From Bifidobacterium pluvialisilvae (lineage in GTDB: Bacteria; Actinomycetota; Actinomycetes; Actinomycetales; Bifidobacteriaceae): a stretch of DNA of 64,000 nt. The stretch covers positions 124,001 to 188,000 of the forward strand of contig NZ_JAHBBI010000003.1 in assembly GCF_019331695.1 (NCBI RefSeq). The letters are read 5' to 3'. Positions 25,612 to 35,417 of this stretch are shown in pieces (within the stretch, counting starts at the first letter, position 1; the number at the start of each line of letters is the position of its first letter). The translations under genes were made by a program, and so were the position numbers. The notes under the pieces are model-generated. The model was not told where the DNA came from and ran no database searches. It worked only from the letters and a program-made list of their open reading frames with translations.

Positions 25612-27096
25612 CTACTTTTCGGCGGCGGAGCGCACGTACTCTTCCATGGCTTCGATGTCGACGACGTCGTCGAAGCGCACCTGCGCGGTCTCGAGTCCGC
25701 GCAGCGCGGCGGGGGCCGTGGTGCCGGTGGCCTTGGCGAGCACGTCCATGCATGCGAAATCGGTGCCCGAGGCGTCGAGGCCAAGCGACTCGTTGACCAC
25801 GCGCGGGAACTTGTACGGGCTGGCGGTGCTCAGCAGCACGCGCGGCGTCAGCGGGTCGCGCGGCATCTGCTGCATCACGAAGTATCCGCACGCCGTATGC
25901 GGGTCGATGACGTAGTGGTTCCTCTCCCAGCAGTCGTGGATGGACTTGCGCACCTGGTCCTCGTCGGCCCAGCCGCAGCCGAACAGCGAACGGATGGACT
26001 TGAGCATCGGCTCGGGCACCTCGAACGCGCCCCACTCGTTGAGGTCGTTCATGAGCATGGAGATCAGGCGCGTGTCCTTGCCGGAGAAGTAGTAGAGCAT
26101 GCGCTCCAGATTCGAGGATACGAGGATGTCCATCGAAGGGGAGATGGTCTGGTAGAACGGGCGCTTGCGGTTGTATGTTCCCGAGGTGAGGAAGTCGAAC
26201 AGCACGTTGTTCCTGTCGGAGGCCACGACCAGATGCTTCACCGGCAGGCCGAGCAGCTTGGCGTAGTAGCCGGCGAGGATGTCGCCGAAGTTGCCGGTCG
26301 GCACGGTGAACTCCACCTCGTCGCCGACGTTGATGACCTGCCGTTCAAGCAGCTGGGCGTAGGCGACGAAGTAGTACACGACCTGCGGGACCAGACGGCC
26401 CACGTTGATGGAGTTGGCGGAGGAGAGCACCGTGTGCGACGTGCCGGCGAGCTCGGCGGCGAGGTCCTTGTCTCCGAAGATGCGCTTGACGGCGGACTGT
26501 GCGTCGTCGAAGTTGCCCTTGACCGCGCATACGTTCACGTTGGCGCCGAGTTGCGTGGTCATCTGCAGCTGCTGCACCTGGCTGACCTTGCCCTCCGGGT
26601 AGAACACGGTGATGGCGGTGCCCGGCGCGTCGGCGAAGCCGGCCAGCGCCGCCTTGCCCGTGTCTCCGGACGTGGCGGTGAGGATCATGATCTTCTCGTT
26701 GTCGTCGCCGCCGGCCGGCGTGGTGCGGGCCATGAAGCGGGGCAGGATCTGCAGCGCCACGTCCTTGAAGGCGCTGGTCGGGCCGTTGAACAGTTCGAGG
26801 ATGTAGTCGTCGCCCAACGGCTTGAGCGGGGTGATGGCCGGGTCGGCCCACTGGTCGCCGTAGGCCTCGCGGATGCAGTCGGCCAGCTCCTCCGCGGTGA
26901 AGTCGGGCAGCAGCTTCGCCAGCACGTCCTGCGCGATCTGCTGGTAGCTCTTGCCGGCGAGGGACGCGATGTCGACATGCTCGTCGCCAAGGGAATCCGA
27001 GACGAACAGACCGCCGTCGTCGGCGATGCCCTTGCGGATGGCCTGCTTGGAGGTGAGCGAGTCAGTGGTGCTTCGTGTGCTGTGGAAGGTGGTCAC
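25612..27096 (-). CDS. thrC: Threonine synthase
   Basis: PLP enzyme that converts O-phosphohomoserine to threonine. The 494-residue product has the N-terminal FHSTRSTTDSLTSKQAIRKG, the PLP lysine in NGPTSAFKDVALQIL, the phosphate cup TATSGDTGKAAL and VPTGNFGDILAGYYAK; this is the long (fungal/E. coli-like) form. The frame extends to 27171, but AAGGA stands 8 nt before a GTG at 27096 that gives the family N-terminus, so I chose it. A CTGACA-N17-ATATCT promoter lies 26-54 bp upstream. Divergent from glyA. Confidence 0.94.
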   Translation of the reverse strand: MTTFHSTRSTTDSLTSKQAIRKGIADDGGLFVSDSLGDEHVDIASLAGKSYQQIAQDVLAKLLPDFTAEELADCIREAYGDQWADPAITPLKPLGDDYILELFNGPTSAFKDVALQILPRFMARTTPAGGDDNEKIMILTATSGDTGKAALAGFADAPGTAITVFYPEGKVSQVQQLQMTTQLGANVNVCAVKGNFDDAQSAVKRIFGDKDLAAELAGTSHTVLSSANSINVGRLVPQVVYYFVAYAQLLERQVINVGDEVEFTVPTGNFGDILAGYYAKLLGLPVKHLVVASDRNNVLFDFLTSGTYNRKRPFYQTISPSMDILVSSNLERMLYYFSGKDTRLISMLMNDLNEWGAFEVPEPMLKSIRSLFGCGWADEDQVRKSIHDCWERNHYVIDPHTACGYFVMQQMPRDPLTPRVLLSTASPYKFPRVVNESLGLDASGTDFACMDVLAKATGTTAPAALRGLETAQVRFDDVVDIEAMEEYVRSAAEK

Positions 27097-27121
27097 GTTC
27101 GAAATCCTTGGATGCTCGACA

Positions 27122-27150
27122 AGATATGGACATACCAATATTACTGTCAG
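27122..27150 (-). promoter_or_regulatory. Promoter of thrC
   Basis: On the minus strand CTGACA, 17 bp, ATATCT (or 18 bp to TATCTT). It is well placed before the GTG start of thrC. Confidence 0.55.
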
Positions 27151-27171
27151 CACTGGGCATTCGGCCGCCAC

Positions 27172-27225
27172 GTCTCATTTTGCCCGGCGGGAAAGGGGAT
27201 GCCCGCGGCCGATGGAAAATGAGAC
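27172..27225. promoter_or_regulatory. Inverted repeat shared by the thrC and glyA promoters
   Basis: Perfect 10-bp arms GTCTCATTTT (27172-27181) and AAAATGAGAC (27216-27225) separated by 34 bp that contain GCCCGGCGGG and GCCCGCGGCC. The element lies exactly between the two divergent promoters, so it could hold a regulator that controls both amino-acid genes. Confidence 0.5.
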
Positions 27226-27240
27226 GAACGTGCGCGGGGA

Positions 27241-27269
27241 TTGGCTTCGTAACCGAAACTGTTTACACT
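27241..27269 (+). promoter_or_regulatory. Promoter of glyA
   Basis: TTGGCT, 17 bp, TACACT, ending 40 bp before the glyA start codon. Confidence 0.5.
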
Positions 27270-27309
27270 GGGACGCTAGTCGTCCCTCATGCAGAAGTAA
27301 AGGAGCATC

Positions 27310-28620
27310 ATGACCGACCAGACGTCCCATCCCCAGCACGCCGGCGACGCGTTCAACGCGCCCATCGCGCAGGCCGACCCGGAAATCGCCGACATCCTGA
27401 CCGCGGAGCTGCACCGCCAGCAGGACGGCCTCGAGATGATCGCCTCCGAGAACTTCGTGCCCCGCGCCGTGCTGCAGGCCCAGGGCTCCGTGCTCACCAA
27501 CAAGTACGCCGAAGGCTACCCGGGACGCCGCTACTATGGCGGCTGCGAGCAGGTCGACAAGCTCGAGACCATCGCACGCAACCGCGCCAAGGAACTGTTC
27601 GGCGCCGAATACGCCAACGTGCAGCCCCACTCCGGCGCCCAGGCCAACGCCGCCGTCTACCAGGCGCTCGTCAAGCCCGGCGACACCGTGCTCGGCCTCG
27701 CCCTCGACCACGGCGGCCACCTCACCCACGGCATGAAGATCAACTTCTCCGGCCGCTTCTACCATGCCGAGGCCTACGGCGTGAACCCGGAGACCTTCCG
27801 CATCGACCCGGAGATCATCCGTCAACGCGCCCTTGAGACCCACCCCGCCATGATCATCGGCGGCTGGAGCGCCTACCCGCGCATCGAGGACTTCAAGGCC
27901 ATGAAGGAGATCGCCGACGAGGTCGGCGCCAAGTTCTGGGTCGACATGGCCCACTTCGCCGGTCTGGTCGCCGCCGGCCTGCACCCGAGCCCGGTGCCGT
28001 ACGCCGACGTCGTCTCCTCCACCGCGCACAAGACGCTCGGCGGCCCGCGCTCCGGCTTCATCCTGGCCAGGCAGGAGTATGCCAAGAAGCTCAACTCCGC
28101 CGTGTTCCCCGGCCAGCAGGGCGGCCCGCTCATGCATGTGATCGCCGGCAAGGCCGTCAGCTTCAAGGTGGCGGGCACCCCCGAATTCAAGGACCGCATG
28201 CAGCGCACGCTCGACGGCGCCAAGATCCTCGCCGAGCGCCTGACCGCCGACGACGTGAAGGCCAATGGCATCTCCGTGCTCACCGGCGGCACCGACGTGC
28301 ATCTGGTGATGGTCGATTTGCGCAACAGCGAGATGGATGGCCAGCAGGGCGAGGACCTGCTCGCCCGGTGCGGCATCACCATAAACCGCAACACCGTGCC
28401 GTTCGACCCGCGCCCGGCCTCCGTGGCCTCCGGTCTGCGCATCGGCACCAGCGCGCTCGCCACCCGTGGCTTCGGGCCCAAGGAATACGAGGAGGTCGCC
28501 GACATCATCGGCACCGCGCTCGCGGCCGGCAAGGGCGCCGACGTGGAGGCCCTCAAGGCCCGCGTCGACAGGCTCGTCGCCGACTTCCCGCTCTACCCCG
28601 ACCTCGACCAGGTCGACTGA
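27310..28620 (+). CDS. glyA: Serine hydroxymethyltransferase
   Basis: PLP enzyme that interconverts serine and glycine and loads one-carbon units on tetrahydrofolate. The 436-residue protein has [11 protein letters not shown] near residue 42, [15 protein letters not shown], and the PLP lysine in [17 protein letters not shown] near residue 240. AAAGGAG lies 5 nt before the ATG. It has its own promoter and a strong terminator, so it is probably monocistronic. The N-terminus carries about 10 extra residues. Codon use is strongly biased, as expected for a highly expressed gene. Confidence 0.97.
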   Translation: MTDQTSHPQHAGDAFNAPIAQADPEIADILTAELHRQQDGLEMIASENFVPRAVLQAQGSVLTNKYAEGYPGRRYYGGCEQVDKLETIARNRAKELFGAEYANVQPHSGAQANAAVYQALVKPGDTVLGLALDHGGHLTHGMKINFSGRFYHAEAYGVNPETFRIDPEIIRQRALETHPAMIIGGWSAYPRIEDFKAMKEIADEVGAKFWVDMAHFAGLVAAGLHPSPVPYADVVSSTAHKTLGGPRSGFILARQEYAKKLNSAVFPGQQGGPLMHVIAGKAVSFKVAGTPEFKDRMQRTLDGAKILAERLTADDVKANGISVLTGGTDVHLVMVDLRNSEMDGQQGEDLLARCGITINRNTVPFDPRPASVASGLRIGTSALATRGFGPKEYEEVADIIGTALAAGKGADVEALKARVDRLVADFPLYPDLDQVD

Positions 28621-28651
28621 CGCGGGACCGGCCACGGCCGGAGACAGGCGG

Positions 28652-28710
28652 GAATCTCCCCGCAACCGTCGCCATGACCGGCGTCATGACGTGTTGCGGG
28701 GAGATTCTTT
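28652..28710 (+). terminator. Terminator after glyA
   Basis: Perfect 15-bp arms GAATCTCCCCGCAAC and GTTGCGGGGAGATTC with a 26-nt loop, followed by TTT. It separates glyA from proA. Confidence 0.7.
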
Positions 28711-28760
28711 CATGTCGTATGGCATTATGATGGTGTTCCAGACAAACGGATGGGAGCCCC

Positions 28761-30056
28761 ATGGGTGAGGAAACAATGAACGAGGTCTTCGAGGCCGTAT
28801 GCGACATGGCCGACGACGCGGCCTACGCCCAGCAGTCGCTGGCGCGGGCCAGCACCGAACTCAAGAACGCGGTGCTGCTCGACATCGCGGACGCGCTCGT
28901 CGAGAACGCGGAGGCCATCGAGGCGGCGAACGACTCCGACATGAAGGAGGCGGAGGACTCCGGCATGGTCGAGGGACTGCTCGACCGTCTGCGCTTCGAC
29001 GCCGCCAGGGTCGCCGCCACCGCCCAGGGGGTGCGCAACGTGGCGTCGCTGCCCGACCCGGTGGGGGAGATGGTCCGCGGACGCAACCTGCCCAACGGCA
29101 TGCGCCTCAACCAGGTGCGCGTGCCGATCGGCGTCATCGGCATGATCTACGAGGCCCGACCCAACGTGACGGTGGACGTGGCGTCCCTGTGCCTGAAATC
29201 CGGCAACGCCGTGCTGCTGCGCGGCGGCCATGCGGCGCGCCGCACCAACGAGGCCACGCTCCGCGTCATCGGCGAGGTGCTCGCCGGCCACGGATTCGAC
29301 GCCTCCCTGGTGTCGAGCGTCGACCGCTTCGGCAGGGACGGCGCCCTCGCCATGATGGAGGCGCGCGGCCACGTCGACCTGCTGGTGCCCCGCGGCGGTG
29401 CGGGACTCATCCGCGCGGTCGTGGAGAACTCGAAGGTGCCGGTCATCGAGACCGGCGCCGGCAACGTGCACATCTACGTCGACGAGACCGCCGACCTCGA
29501 CAAGGCGCTGCCCATCATCATCAACGCGAAGACCCAGCGGGTCGGCGTATGCAACGCCGCCGAGAAGCTCCTGGTGAACGGAGCCGTGGCCGAGGACTTC
29601 CTGCCCGTCGTGGCGAACGCGCTGACGGAGCACGGCGTGCGGATCCACGCGGACGAGGCCGCGCTCACCATCATCGCCAACGCCGGCATCGACGGGCTCG
29701 ACATCCTGCCCGCGACGGACGAGGACTGGGTCACCGAATACCTGGACTACGAGATGGGCGTCAAGGTCGTCGACACCATGGACGAGGCCATCGACCACAT
29801 CAACACGTATTCAACGGGCCACACCGAGGCCATCCTCTCCGAGGACTATTCGCGGATCGAGGAATTCACCCGGCGAATCGACTCGGCCGTCGTCATGGTC
29901 AACGCCTCGACGAGGTTCACCGACGGCGGCATGTTCGGACTGGGCGCCGAGCTCGGCATCTCCACGCAGAAGATGCATGCCCGCGGGCCCATGGGACTCG
30001 AGGAGCTCACCACCACGAAATGGATCGGCTACGGAACAGGACAGGTGCGCCCATGA
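28761..30056 (+). CDS. proA: Gamma-glutamyl phosphate reductase ProA
   Basis: NADPH-dependent reduction of gamma-glutamyl phosphate to glutamate semialdehyde in proline synthesis. The 431-residue protein has the aldehyde dehydrogenase fold: [17 protein letters not shown] near residue 125, [26 protein letters not shown], and the catalytic cysteine in [16 protein letters not shown]. Two starts are possible: ATG 28761 (GGGAG 4 nt before) and ATG 28776 (GAGGAA before). proB is not adjacent. The stop overlaps the next start (ATGA), giving the three-gene unit proA-unknown-nadD. Confidence 0.95.
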   Translation: MGEETMNEVFEAVCDMADDAAYAQQSLARASTELKNAVLLDIADALVENAEAIEAANDSDMKEAEDSGMVEGLLDRLRFDAARVAATAQGVRNVASLPDPVGEMVRGRNLPNGMRLNQVRVPIGVIGMIYEARPNVTVDVASLCLKSGNAVLLRGGHAARRTNEATLRVIGEVLAGHGFDASLVSSVDRFGRDGALAMMEARGHVDLLVPRGGAGLIRAVVENSKVPVIETGAGNVHIYVDETADLDKALPIIINAKTQRVGVCNAAEKLLVNGAVAEDFLPVVANALTEHGVRIHADEAALTIIANAGIDGLDILPATDEDWVTEYLDYEMGVKVVDTMDEAIDHINTYSTGHTEAILSEDYSRIEEFTRRIDSAVVMVNASTRFTDGGMFGLGAELGISTQKMHARGPMGLEELTTTKWIGYGTGQVRP

Positions 30057-30586
30057 ACGACAGGACCATGACCGGAGACGGACGCCAGGACCCGAAGCTG
30101 TGGCTGCGCGTCGCGGCCGAAAGGCTCAGCCTCGTCCGATACGTGTTCCTTGTGCAGATCGAGGACGGCATACCCACCGCGGCGCAGCGCTCCGCGCTCG
30201 AATACGCGGACGCCGTGCTCATCGGATGGCCCGACGCGGACGCCCCGGACGTAGTGGACGTCGACGACCACCAGCTCGCCGACACCGTCTCCCATGCGCG
30301 CATCATGGAGGAGTACATCGGCAAGTTCCGCGAGGCGGAGCGCGAGGGCGGCATCGACGACATGACCGACGTGCTAATCCGCATCTCCGAACGCGTCGCC
30401 GAGATCCGCAAGATCTTCCAGCCCGACTTCCCGCTGCCGACCTTCGCCGAGATCCGCCGCGTCGTGCAGGAGGAATGGGACGAGGACATGGACAAGATAG
30501 ACCCCGGCTCGTCGGGCAGCGCCAGCGAGATGGCGGACGAGACCCGCGCCGAGGACGAACAGCATTCAGCGGAGGACCGGGCATGA
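30053..30586 (+). CDS. Unrecognised acidic protein between proA and nadD
   Basis: 177 residues, soluble, mostly predicted helical, with [20 protein letters not shown] at the start, a central [18 protein letters not shown] helix and the strongly acidic tail [16 protein letters not shown] recognise no domain. It is tightly coupled on both sides by 4-bp ATGA overlaps, with proA before and nadD after, which argues for a real, translated gene. The frame keeps normal codon bias for the window. Function unknown. Confidence 0.8.
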   Translation: MNDRTMTGDGRQDPKLWLRVAAERLSLVRYVFLVQIEDGIPTAAQRSALEYADAVLIGWPDADAPDVVDVDDHQLADTVSHARIMEEYIGKFREAEREGGIDDMTDVLIRISERVAEIRKIFQPDFPLPTFAEIRRVVQEEWDEDMDKIDPGSSGSASEMADETRAEDEQHSAEDRA

Positions 30587-31263
30587 GCGGGACGACGCGT
30601 CCGACGTCACGAACCATGTCGGAGCTCAACGGGGGACGGGACTATCAGCGTCTCTCGACCCGCGGCAACCATCATACGGTGCCGCGCATCGGCATCATGG
30701 GCGGTACGTTCGACCCCATACACAACGGGCATCTCGTCGCCGCCTCCGAAGTGGCCTGGGTGTACGACCTTGACGAGGTCATGTTCGTGCCCACCGGCCG
30801 TCCGGTGTTCAAGCTCGACAAGACGGTCACGAACGCGGAGGACCGGTATCTGATGACGGTGATCGCCACCGCGTCGAACCCGCAGTTCACCGTCTCCCGG
30901 GTCGACATCGACCGTCCGGGCGTCACCTACACCATCGACACGCTGCGCGACATCCACAGGGCGCGTCCCGAGGCGGAACTGTTCTTCATCACCGGCGCGG
31001 ACGCCGTCGCGGAGATCATGCGATGGAAGGACGCCGACGAGATGTGGTCGCTGGCCCACTTCGTCGCCGTGTCCCGCCCCGGGTACTCGTCGGACCTGAA
31101 GAGCCTCGACATCCCGGCACGGGCCGTCGACACCCTGGAGATCCCCGCACTGGCGATATCGTCCACGGACGTCCGACGCCGCAGCGAGGACGGGGAGCCG
31201 GTGTGGTACCTCGTCCCCGACGGCGTGGTGCAGTACATCTCCAAGCACGGTCTGTACCGGTGA
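30583..31263 (+). CDS. nadD: Nicotinate-nucleotide adenylyltransferase
   Basis: Makes deamido-NAD from nicotinate mononucleotide and ATP. The 226-residue product has about 34 extra residues, then [18 protein letters not shown] (the T/HxGH nucleotidyltransferase motif), [19 protein letters not shown] and the C-terminal [12 protein letters not shown] (ISST/S-x-R signature). GGAGG stands 7 nt before the ATG, which overlaps the previous stop. With nadK also in the window, two steps of NAD(P) synthesis are present but in separate operons. Confidence 0.95.
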   Translation: MSGTTRPTSRTMSELNGGRDYQRLSTRGNHHTVPRIGIMGGTFDPIHNGHLVAASEVAWVYDLDEVMFVPTGRPVFKLDKTVTNAEDRYLMTVIATASNPQFTVSRVDIDRPGVTYTIDTLRDIHRARPEAELFFITGADAVAEIMRWKDADEMWSLAHFVAVSRPGYSSDLKSLDIPARAVDTLEIPALAISSTDVRRRSEDGEPVWYLVPDGVVQYISKHGLYR

Positions 31264-31350
31264 GGCGGGCCCGCCATGTGAGCGTGTCTCGTCTGCTACG
31301 GCGGTTATAGTGGGGCATTGTCATCAGACCCGCACACGTTTGGAGATACG

Positions 31351-32364
31351 GTGAGCGCAATCCTTGAAGGAAAGCCAGACAAGAACCTCATCCTCGTTAC
31401 CGGAAGGGCGCACCCCAAGCTGGCCGCAGATGTGGCGAAGCAGCTGGGCATCGACATTCTGGAAACCACTGCATACGACTTCGCCAACGGCGAGATGTAT
31501 GTAAGGTACACGGAATCGGTGCGAGGCGCGGACGTCTTCGTGTTGCAGACGCATTCGACCCCGGTCAACAAGGCCATCATGGAGCAGCTCATCATGATCG
31601 ACGCGCTCAAGCGCGCCTCCGCACGCTCCATCACCGCCGTGTGCCCGATGCTCGGCTACTCCCGACAGGACAAGAAGCACCGCGGGCGCGAGCCCATCTC
31701 CTGCCGTCTGATCTTCGATCTGCTGGCCACCGCCGGCGCGGACCGCATCATGAGCGTCGACCTGCACGCCGCGCAGTCCCAGGGCTTCTTCGACGGCCCG
31801 GTGGACCATCTCATCGCCATGCCCGTGCTGGTCGACTACGTGCGCGACCGTCTCGATCTCTCCAACATCGCCGTGGTCTCGCCCGACGCCGGACGAATCC
31901 GCGTGGCCGAACAGTGGGCCCAGCGCCTCGGCGGAGGCCCCCTCGCCTTCGTGCACAAGACCCGCGACATCACCCGTCCGAACCAGGCCGTTTCGAACCG
32001 CGTGGTCGGCGACGTGGCGGGCAAGGACTGCGTCCTCGTCGACGACCTCATCGACACGGCCGGCACCATCGCCGGCGCATGCCATGTGCTCAAGGAGGCC
32101 GGAGCCAAGTCCATCACCGTCGCCGCCACGCATGGCGTGCTCTCCGGTCCCGCCATCGAACGGCTCAAGAACTGCGGGGCCCGCGAGATCGTGCTCACCG
32201 ACACCGTGCCGATTCCCGAATCCAAGCGTTGGGACGGTCTCACCGTGCTGTCCATCGCGCCCCTGCTGGCCAGCGCCATCAAGGAGGTCTTCAACGACGG
32301 TTCGGTCGCCGAGCTGTTCGACACCTATCCGGCGCATCACGGCCAGGGATTCCTGTTCGCCTGA
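31351..32364 (+). CDS. prs: Ribose-phosphate pyrophosphokinase (PRPP synthetase)
   Basis: Makes PRPP from ribose 5-phosphate and ATP for nucleotide, histidine and NAD synthesis. The 337-residue product shows FANGEMYVRY, CPMLGYSRQDKKHRGREPIS (ATP-binding flexible loop), the metal site VDLHAAQSQGFF and the PRPP loop VLVDDLIDTAGTIAGA. The frame extends to a TTG at 31318, but GGAG 6 nt before the GTG at 31351 marks the start. A TATAGT hexamer at 31306-31311 is the probable -10. Confidence 0.96.
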   Translation: MSAILEGKPDKNLILVTGRAHPKLAADVAKQLGIDILETTAYDFANGEMYVRYTESVRGADVFVLQTHSTPVNKAIMEQLIMIDALKRASARSITAVCPMLGYSRQDKKHRGREPISCRLIFDLLATAGADRIMSVDLHAAQSQGFFDGPVDHLIAMPVLVDYVRDRLDLSNIAVVSPDAGRIRVAEQWAQRLGGGPLAFVHKTRDITRPNQAVSNRVVGDVAGKDCVLVDDLIDTAGTIAGACHVLKEAGAKSITVAATHGVLSGPAIERLKNCGAREIVLTDTVPIPESKRWDGLTVLSIAPLLASAIKEVFNDGSVAELFDTYPAHHGQGFLFA

Positions 32365-32431
32365 CGGACGCCCCGCCGGCGACGCGACGCGTCGATGAAT
32401 CACTGAAAAGCCGCCGTCATGTTCGTTTCCG

Positions 32432-32460
32432 TTCGGTTTTTCCCGAGGATGTGGCATAAT
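32432..32460 (+). promoter_or_regulatory. Promoter of tRNA-Gln
   Basis: TTCGGT, 17 bp, CATAAT with an extended TGG just before the -10. It ends 27 bp before the tRNA. Confidence 0.5.
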
Positions 32461-32487
32461 GGTGGCTCGGCGGTTTTCGCCGCCCCT

Positions 32488-32558
32488 TCCCCCATGGTGT
32501 AATGGCAGCACACGGGTCTTTGGAACCCTTTGTCTTGGTTCGAGTCCAGGTGGGGGAG
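32488..32558 (+). tRNA. tRNA-Gln(TTG)
   Basis: Acceptor arms TCCCCCA and TGGGGGA pair fully; T-loop GGTTCGAGTCC; anticodon loop CTTTGGA gives TTG. Discriminator G, no encoded CCA. It lies between prs and glmU. Confidence 0.93.
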
Positions 32559-32708
32559 CTTGCACCGGCCGGCGCGCATCTCGGAACGTTCGCGATTCCG
32601 ATGGGCACGCCGGCTATATGCTTATATATGGTTTTTACGAATTCTGTCGACCTCGCACTGCGCCGCGCAAGCGGCCGGACGTGCGGACAACGAAGTGGAG
32701 AAACGAAC

Positions 32709-34085
32709 ATGACATTCAGCGCGGCGATCATTCTGGCTGCTGGCGAGGGAACCCGCATGAAATCGGACGACCCCAAGGTGCTGCACCAACTGGCGGGCAA
32801 GACGTTCCTGCAGCGGGTCATGGGCTCGGTGCGGGCGCTCGAGCCGACGGTGCTCGGCGTCGTGGTCCGCTACCAGGGCGAACGCGTCGCCGAGGCCGCC
32901 CGGTCATACGACGCCGACGTCACCATCGTGCACCAGGACGAGATTCCCGGCACCGGCCGTGCCGTGCAGTGCGCCATGTCGCAGCTGTCCGCGGAGGGGC
33001 CGCTCGACGGGTCCGTGCTGATCGCGGCCTCCGACATGCCGCTGCTGGACGAGACCACGCTGCGCAGCCTCATGGACTTCCACGCGCAGTCCGGGAACTC
33101 CGCCACCGTGCTGACCACCATCCTCGACGACCCGACCGGATACGGCCGCATCATCCGCGACTCGCAGGGGCAGGTGCTGCGCATCGTCGAGCAGAAGGAC
33201 GCCAACTCCTCGGAACTCGCCGTGCATGAGGTGAACACCTCCGTGTACGTGTTCGACGCCAAGGTGCTCGCCCAGGCCATCGCCGGCCTCGACGACGACA
33301 ACGCCCAGGGCGAGTTCTACCTCACCGACGCGCTGGAGAAGGCCAAGGAGTTCGGCGGCGTCGGCGCCTACGCCGCGCCCGACGCGCTCGCCGTCGAAGG
33401 CGTCAACGACCGTGTGCAGCTCTCCAGGCTCGCCAAGGCCCACAACCGCCGCGTCTGCGAGACGTGGATGCGCGCCGGCGTCACCATCCCCGACCCCGAG
33501 ACCACGTGGATCGAGGACGATGTGGAGCTCGGCCGGGATGTGACCGTGCTGCCCGGCAGCTTCCTCCAGGGGCGCACCGTCGTCGCCTCCAAGGCCGTCG
33601 TCGGCCCCTACACCACGCTGATCGACGCCGTGGTGGACGAGGGCGCCGTGGTGGAGCGTTCCCGCGTGCAGGGCACGCACATCGGCAAGGATGCGAACAT
33701 CGGCCCGTGGACCTATCTGCGCCCCGGCAACGACCTGGGCGAAGGCACCAAGGCAGGCGCCTTCGTGGAGATGAAGAAGGCCCACATCGACAACGGCACC
33801 AAGGTGCCGCATCTGAGCTATGTGGGTGACGCCCATGTGGGCGAACACACCAACATCGGCGGCGGCACCATCACCGCGAACTACGACGGCAAGAACAAGC
33901 ACCACACCGAGATCGGCTCGGGCGTGCACGTGGGCGCCGGCAACATGTTCGTCGCGCCCGTCACCGTGGGCGACGGCGTGACCACTGGTGCCGGGTCCGT
34001 GGTGCGCCACGACGTGCCCGACGACGCCATGGTGTACTCGGAGAACACGCAGCACGTCGTCGAGCACTGGACCCCGTCGAAGTAG
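32709..34085 (+). CDS. glmU: Bifunctional UDP-GlcNAc pyrophosphorylase / glucosamine-1-phosphate acetyltransferase GlmU
   Basis: Makes UDP-GlcNAc, the amino-sugar donor for the cell wall (it feeds the murein genes at the left of the window). The 458-residue product has the uridylyltransferase motif LAAGEGTRMKSDDPKVLH at the start, the NTP-binding AASDMPLLDE, and a C-terminal left-handed beta-helix with hexapeptide repeats (DANIGPWTYLRPGNDLG, TNIGGGTITANYDGKNKH). The ORF is open upstream across the tRNA; the ATG at 32709 with GGAGAAA is the start. Confidence 0.96.
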   Translation: MTFSAAIILAAGEGTRMKSDDPKVLHQLAGKTFLQRVMGSVRALEPTVLGVVVRYQGERVAEAARSYDADVTIVHQDEIPGTGRAVQCAMSQLSAEGPLDGSVLIAASDMPLLDETTLRSLMDFHAQSGNSATVLTTILDDPTGYGRIIRDSQGQVLRIVEQKDANSSELAVHEVNTSVYVFDAKVLAQAIAGLDDDNAQGEFYLTDALEKAKEFGGVGAYAAPDALAVEGVNDRVQLSRLAKAHNRRVCETWMRAGVTIPDPETTWIEDDVELGRDVTVLPGSFLQGRTVVASKAVVGPYTTLIDAVVDEGAVVERSRVQGTHIGKDANIGPWTYLRPGNDLGEGTKAGAFVEMKKAHIDNGTKVPHLSYVGDAHVGEHTNIGGGTITANYDGKNKHHTEIGSGVHVGAGNMFVAPVTVGDGVTTGAGSVVRHDVPDDAMVYSENTQHVVEHWTPSK

Positions 34086-34133
34086 CGAACAGCCTGGAAC
34101 CCCATCAGCAGACGCCAACAGAAAGGTGCACAC

Positions 34134-34568
34134 GTGCCCGCAGCACAAGATTCCATCGATTCCGTCCGCATCGCCGCCCGGGCCGCCGACTCGGTCAAGG
34201 CAACGGATATCGTCGCCATCGACGTGAGCGGTCCGGTCGGCATCACCGATGCCTTCCTCATCGCCTCCGGATCGTCCGACCGGCAGGTGGTCGCCATCGC
34301 CGAGGAGATCGAGAAGCAGCTCCACCTGCGCAAGGGCATGGACGCACGCGAACGCGAAGGCTTCGACTCGGGGGAGTGGGTGCTGCTCGACTACGGCGAT
34401 TTCGTCGCCCACATCATGCTCGAGGACAAGCGGGAGTTCTATGACATCGAACGCCTGTGGAAGGACTGCCCGGACATCGACCTCAAGCTGGAGCACCCCG
34501 AGCAGGGCCGTCGCGACCCCGTCGAGGACGAACCCGCGCCATCGGCCATCGGGGAGACGGTCCGGTGA
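34134..34568 (+). CDS. rsfS: Ribosome silencing factor RsfS
   Basis: Binds ribosomal protein uL14 and blocks subunit joining in slow growth. The 144-residue product carries the family core: ATDIVAIDVSGPVGITDAFL, IASGSSDRQVVAIAEEIEKQL, GEWVLLDYGDFVAHIML and REFYDIERLWKDCP, plus an acidic tail. GTG start with AAAGGTG 5 nt upstream. In many genomes rsfS follows nadD; here it follows glmU and its last bases overlap the phosphatase start (GTGA). Confidence 0.93.
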   Translation: MPAAQDSIDSVRIAARAADSVKATDIVAIDVSGPVGITDAFLIASGSSDRQVVAIAEEIEKQLHLRKGMDAREREGFDSGEWVLLDYGDFVAHIMLEDKREFYDIERLWKDCPDIDLKLEHPEQGRRDPVEDEPAPSAIGETVR

Positions 34569-35281
34569 CGGGCGAAGGCGGGACGTGCCCGATGCGTGTG
34601 CATTCCATCACGCTGGTGAGGCATGGCCGAACGGCCTACAACGCGGTCGGCAGGCTGCAGGGGCAGTCCGACATCCCCCTCGACGAGACCGGACTATGGC
34701 AGGTGGCGCGGACCGGCGAATCACTGCGCACGTTATACGTGCAGGACTCCGGCAGGAGGCAGCTGGTCGTCAGCTCCGACCTCGTGCGGTCCATGCAGAC
34801 CGCCCACGCCTTCGCCGACGCCCTGGGTCTGGACGTTCATGCGGACCCGCGAGTGCGCGAACGGAACTTCGGGGAATGGGAGGGACTGCGCCTGCACGAC
34901 ATCCATGAGCGATGGCCCGAGGACTTCGCCTCCTTCATGGCCTTCCGCGGCGGTGAGATGAACCATGGCGCGGAGGCCAAGATCGCCGTCGGCACCCGCG
35001 GCGTCGAAGCGCTGGAGGATTGGTCCACCCGCGCCGGGGACGACATCGACCTGTTCGTCTTCTCCCATGGCGCATGGATCTCCCAGACCCTGCAGGTGCT
35101 GCTGGGCCTCGCCGACATCCGCCCGGACTTCGCCTCGCTCGTATCGATGCGCAACGCCCACTGGTGCCGTCTGCGTCCCCTGGACCTGCCGGACGGCTCG
35201 GTGCGCTGGAGGCTCGCGGCGTTCAACCACGGGCCGGCCATCGCGGAGATGGCCGGCTGGGACGACCCGCAACTGCCCTGA
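34565..35281 (+). CDS. Histidine phosphatase family protein (phosphoglycerate mutase-like)
   Basis: 238 residues with the RHG motif LVRHGRTAYN (catalytic His), ERNFGEWEGL with the acid, and the second histidine in FVFSHGAWISQTLQ. This is the cofactor-dependent phosphoglycerate mutase fold; single-gene members in Actinobacteria act on small phosphate esters, so a glycolytic role is not implied. The GTG overlaps the rsfS stop with GGGGAG 8 nt upstream; an ATG at 34592 is the alternative start. Confidence 0.88.
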   Translation: MTGEGGTCPMRVHSITLVRHGRTAYNAVGRLQGQSDIPLDETGLWQVARTGESLRTLYVQDSGRRQLVVSSDLVRSMQTAHAFADALGLDVHADPRVRERNFGEWEGLRLHDIHERWPEDFASFMAFRGGEMNHGAEAKIAVGTRGVEALEDWSTRAGDDIDLFVFSHGAWISQTLQVLLGLADIRPDFASLVSMRNAHWCRLRPLDLPDGSVRWRLAAFNHGPAIAEMAGWDDPQLP

Positions 35282-35417
35282 ACCCCGCGTCGCGAGGGCA
35301 TCCCCGTCCGGTCCTGTAATGGTTTGTGGCCGATATCCGGTTTCCGCGCCGCGGAGACGGCGTTTCGCATACGCTACGTAACGGCATACCAGAGCAAACG
35401 GTTACATAAGGGGTGTT

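Noticed and set aside
32904-34496. 530-codon minus-strand ORF opposite glmU and rsfS
   Set aside because: Spans two well-defined genes on the other strand and has shadow-type composition.
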